Positions 62,701-64,000 of a DNA stretch of 64,000 bases are shown piece by piece. The DNA is from Mya arenaria. Taxonomy: Eukaryota > Mollusca > Bivalvia > Myida > Myidae. Numbering within the stretch: position 1 is the stretch's first letter; every line of letters begins with the position of its first letter. Where the stretch lies: contig NC_069138.1 in NCBI RefSeq assembly GCF_026914265.1, forward strand, positions 34,076,598 through 34,140,597, read 5' to 3'. A program made the position numbers and the translations under genes. Under the pieces are notes generated by a model that saw only the letters and a program-made list of their open reading frames with translations, made no database searches and was not told the DNA's origin.

Positions 62701-62831
62701 TTAGTTTAAGGAACGTCTGAACCCTAAGTTGCGTTAACATAGTTACCATAACGCTAAAGTTTACGTACGCATGGCCGTGGTGTGAGGCCCTGCAGTTGAT
62801 AAAACTCCTCAAATATAGCTTCATCCTTCAT
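53749..62831 (-). CDS. Unrecognised seven-exon gene, 374-residue protein
   Basis: Exons read downwards: 62831-62769, 60367-60247, 59766-59632, 58883-58696, 58185-57939, 55558-55447, 54007-53749. All joints are GT-AG, phases agree, and the sum is 1125 bp with one stop (TAA at 53751-53749). The start is the ATG at 62831 (MKDEAIFEEFYQLQGLTPRP). Residues about 35-165 are rich in Pro, Ser, Ala and Thr and look disordered ('ESAPPTPAPMPATPSYKPDT'). Residues about 170-290 are helical and charged ('AEAWLSNASAADKQVIERVL', 'MRRTLLPDAKHSVEKWMKDA', 'DAQRKRLKDVINTLEE'). The C-terminus is basic and then Trp/His-rich, ending in 'PRHFVIHPDWG'. No signal peptide, membrane segment or enzyme motif is evident, so it looks like a soluble structural or adaptor protein. 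I do not recognise the family. Exons 4-7 are stronger than exon 1, which rests on phase, donor (GTACGT) and a sensible reading frame. Confidence 0.85.
54008..55446 (-). other. Intron 6 of the - strand gene
   Basis: No feature seen apart from AT-rich sequence. A short inverted match ('aatctgaccattttgta' near 54520 and 'aaaatggtcagattctt' near 54590) could form a hairpin. Confidence 0.5.
56030..56342. mobile_element. MITE with 23-bp terminal inverted repeats and TAA target duplication
   Basis: The left end 'tgcacaagccaattgtaacc' and the reverse complement of the right end 'tgcacaagtcagttgtaacc' match with two differences over 23 bp. TAA flanks both ends (56027-56029, 56343-56345). The element is 313 bp, GC-rich and without a conserved frame. 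A three-base TWA target fits the PIF/Harbinger superfamily; no transposase is present, so this is an inference. It lies in intron 5 of the - strand gene. Confidence 0.85.
56346..57938 (-). other. Rest of intron 5 of the - strand gene
   Basis: AT-rich with no supported feature. Confidence 0.4.
58996..59470. repeat. 51-bp minisatellite in intron 3 of the - strand gene
   Basis: About nine units built on 'tcactgcaatgtcatcgcac' followed by 'gttcgtcagttttacgacac' and 'tatcacaatga'. The first three or so are diverged and the middle five nearly identical. Because 51 is divisible by 3, one + strand frame stays open (MITAMSSHVRQFYDTIT repeated), but this is a by-product. Confidence 0.95.
60368..62768 (-). 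other. Intron 1 of the - strand gene
   Basis: Mostly AT-rich. The stretch 61390-61590 ('gtgcggctccaggattt' to 'accccggatccgctag') has weakly inverted ends and looks like an old repeat. Long G runs lie at about 62305-62333. Confidence 0.45.
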
Positions 62832-64000
62832 TTTGCGACAGTATCCAATAGTATTTACACCATATAACAATCAATTAAAGATCTTAATGAAAAATGTCTC
62901 TGAAATGCATTAATTAATATTCCTGAACAAATAACCACATTTCAAATAGAACTGCGTCAAATTAATAACTCTTTTTCAACGTCTTGTTTTTTGTATTTGA
63001 ATACAAACTTAAACAAAATCGGTACCCAAAAGTCTACATTTTCTTTTCTTAAGTGCAGTCACGCGATGTATTGAGACCATGGACGAATTATACTATCACA
63101 TTTCTCCCACTGTGATCAGTGTTTATCATAAAATTGCGAATGTTTTGGTATATTCACTGGCTAATATAAAATCAATTTCGAAATTGCTACGATCTTCGAG
63201 GCGGTAGTTGGAATTCATATATGTCCCCATTATGAGATTCATATGTTGCCAATTGTATAGCAGTTTTTGACTAATTAGTATAAATTTGAAAATGATATAT
63301 CTTTGATGTGTGTCATTCGCACTTAAATTAGAACGAGCTTAAAACCGCACATTATTGGATAATGCAAACAAATGGATGTTCATGTTCATGTTCAACTAAT
63401 ATGACTTCAATGATAAAAACAAAACCCATATGATTTAGGTAAATGTTAACCTTTATGAATGTATTTTAATTAATAGCTACGTAGCAACAAAGTCCCCCAG
63501 TTGAAAAAAACGCCAAAATATTTTCTACCTGCACCTTTTATTTCATCATTAAAGACAAATGAGTTAAAAATGATAATGCATTAAAATCAAAAACAATGTA
63601 TTTGGCATCAAGTTTTATTGATAGCAAATACGTGATTGCATACATTTTCAAGCAGGCTTATTATTGTGCGTTATCCCATGACGGCCATAACGTCGGGTTG
63701 TAGGGCGGGAAGGAGGGCGAGTTGTGGGGGGGGGGGGGTCATATTGTTAATTCTTAAAGAAAGTATTTTATCTCATGCTTATCAGTGGATTATTGAAACA
63801 TTAAGGAGGATTATATCCTGATAAACTGATAAACTGAACGATTGAAACAGTGAATTTATCAAAATTAAATTTCAATGTTTCACTGAGCTTAGCTCTTTTC
63901 ATTGTAAACGAAACTTTCAAACGAAATCGCATACAGTACTGTGAATAAAACGTCATTTCCGGTATAACATCGATTGGATACATTTCGGCACGATTTTCAA
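62832..64000. other. Upstream region of the - strand gene
   Basis: 5' untranslated region and promoter of the - strand gene should lie here. I see no TATA box or CpG-rich island. A run of about 13 G sits at about 63727. No other gene is supported. Confidence 0.4.

Overview
This is intron-rich, AT-rich animal nuclear DNA. Coding exons are short, introns are long with GT-AG borders, and tRNA genes, SINE, LINE and MITE-type repeats are dense. The style (tandem gene duplicates, a tRNA-headed SINE with an 'ATACC' junction, many short inverted-repeat elements) fits a lophotrochozoan, most likely a bivalve mollusc. The species is an inference. I see no bacterial or viral genes.

Layout. (1) 1-9.1 kb holds a stomatin (SPFH/band 7) gene on the + strand without its first exon, which should lie left of the window, preceded by an antisense tRNA-His gene. 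(2) 9.1-24.5 kb is mostly non-coding but carries three homologous 61-bp first exons of stomatin (13957, 18175, 20180), each in a partly repeated neighbourhood. (3) 24.5-37 kb is a second, nearly parallel copy of region 1: tRNA-His, then stomatin exons 2-8. It is longer because a LINE fragment plus a GC-rich minisatellite sit in one intron and about 1.2 kb of extra sequence lies downstream. With exon 1 at 20180 this second gene reads as a full 290-residue stomatin. (4) 36.4-52.8 kb is a tandem array of diverged repeat units, most carrying a tRNA-His(GTG) gene on the - strand. Over the whole window there are 10 intact and 4 decayed tRNA-His copies. (5) 52.8-64 kb holds a seven-exon gene on the - strand (62831 down to 53749) whose joined exons give an uninterrupted 374-residue protein that I do not recognise, plus a MITE and a 51-bp minisatellite in its introns.

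How the parts relate. Stomatin and tRNA-His were copied together as a block of about 9 kb (offset about 24.45 kb), and the tRNA-bearing part was then amplified separately in the 36-53 kb array. Coding differences between the two stomatins are mostly synonymous except at the C-terminus. A 183-bp tract across exon 5 and its intron is identical beside a much more diverged stretch, as expected of gene conversion. The points most worth following up are the three stomatin first exons, the tRNA-His amplification, and the unrecognised - strand gene.
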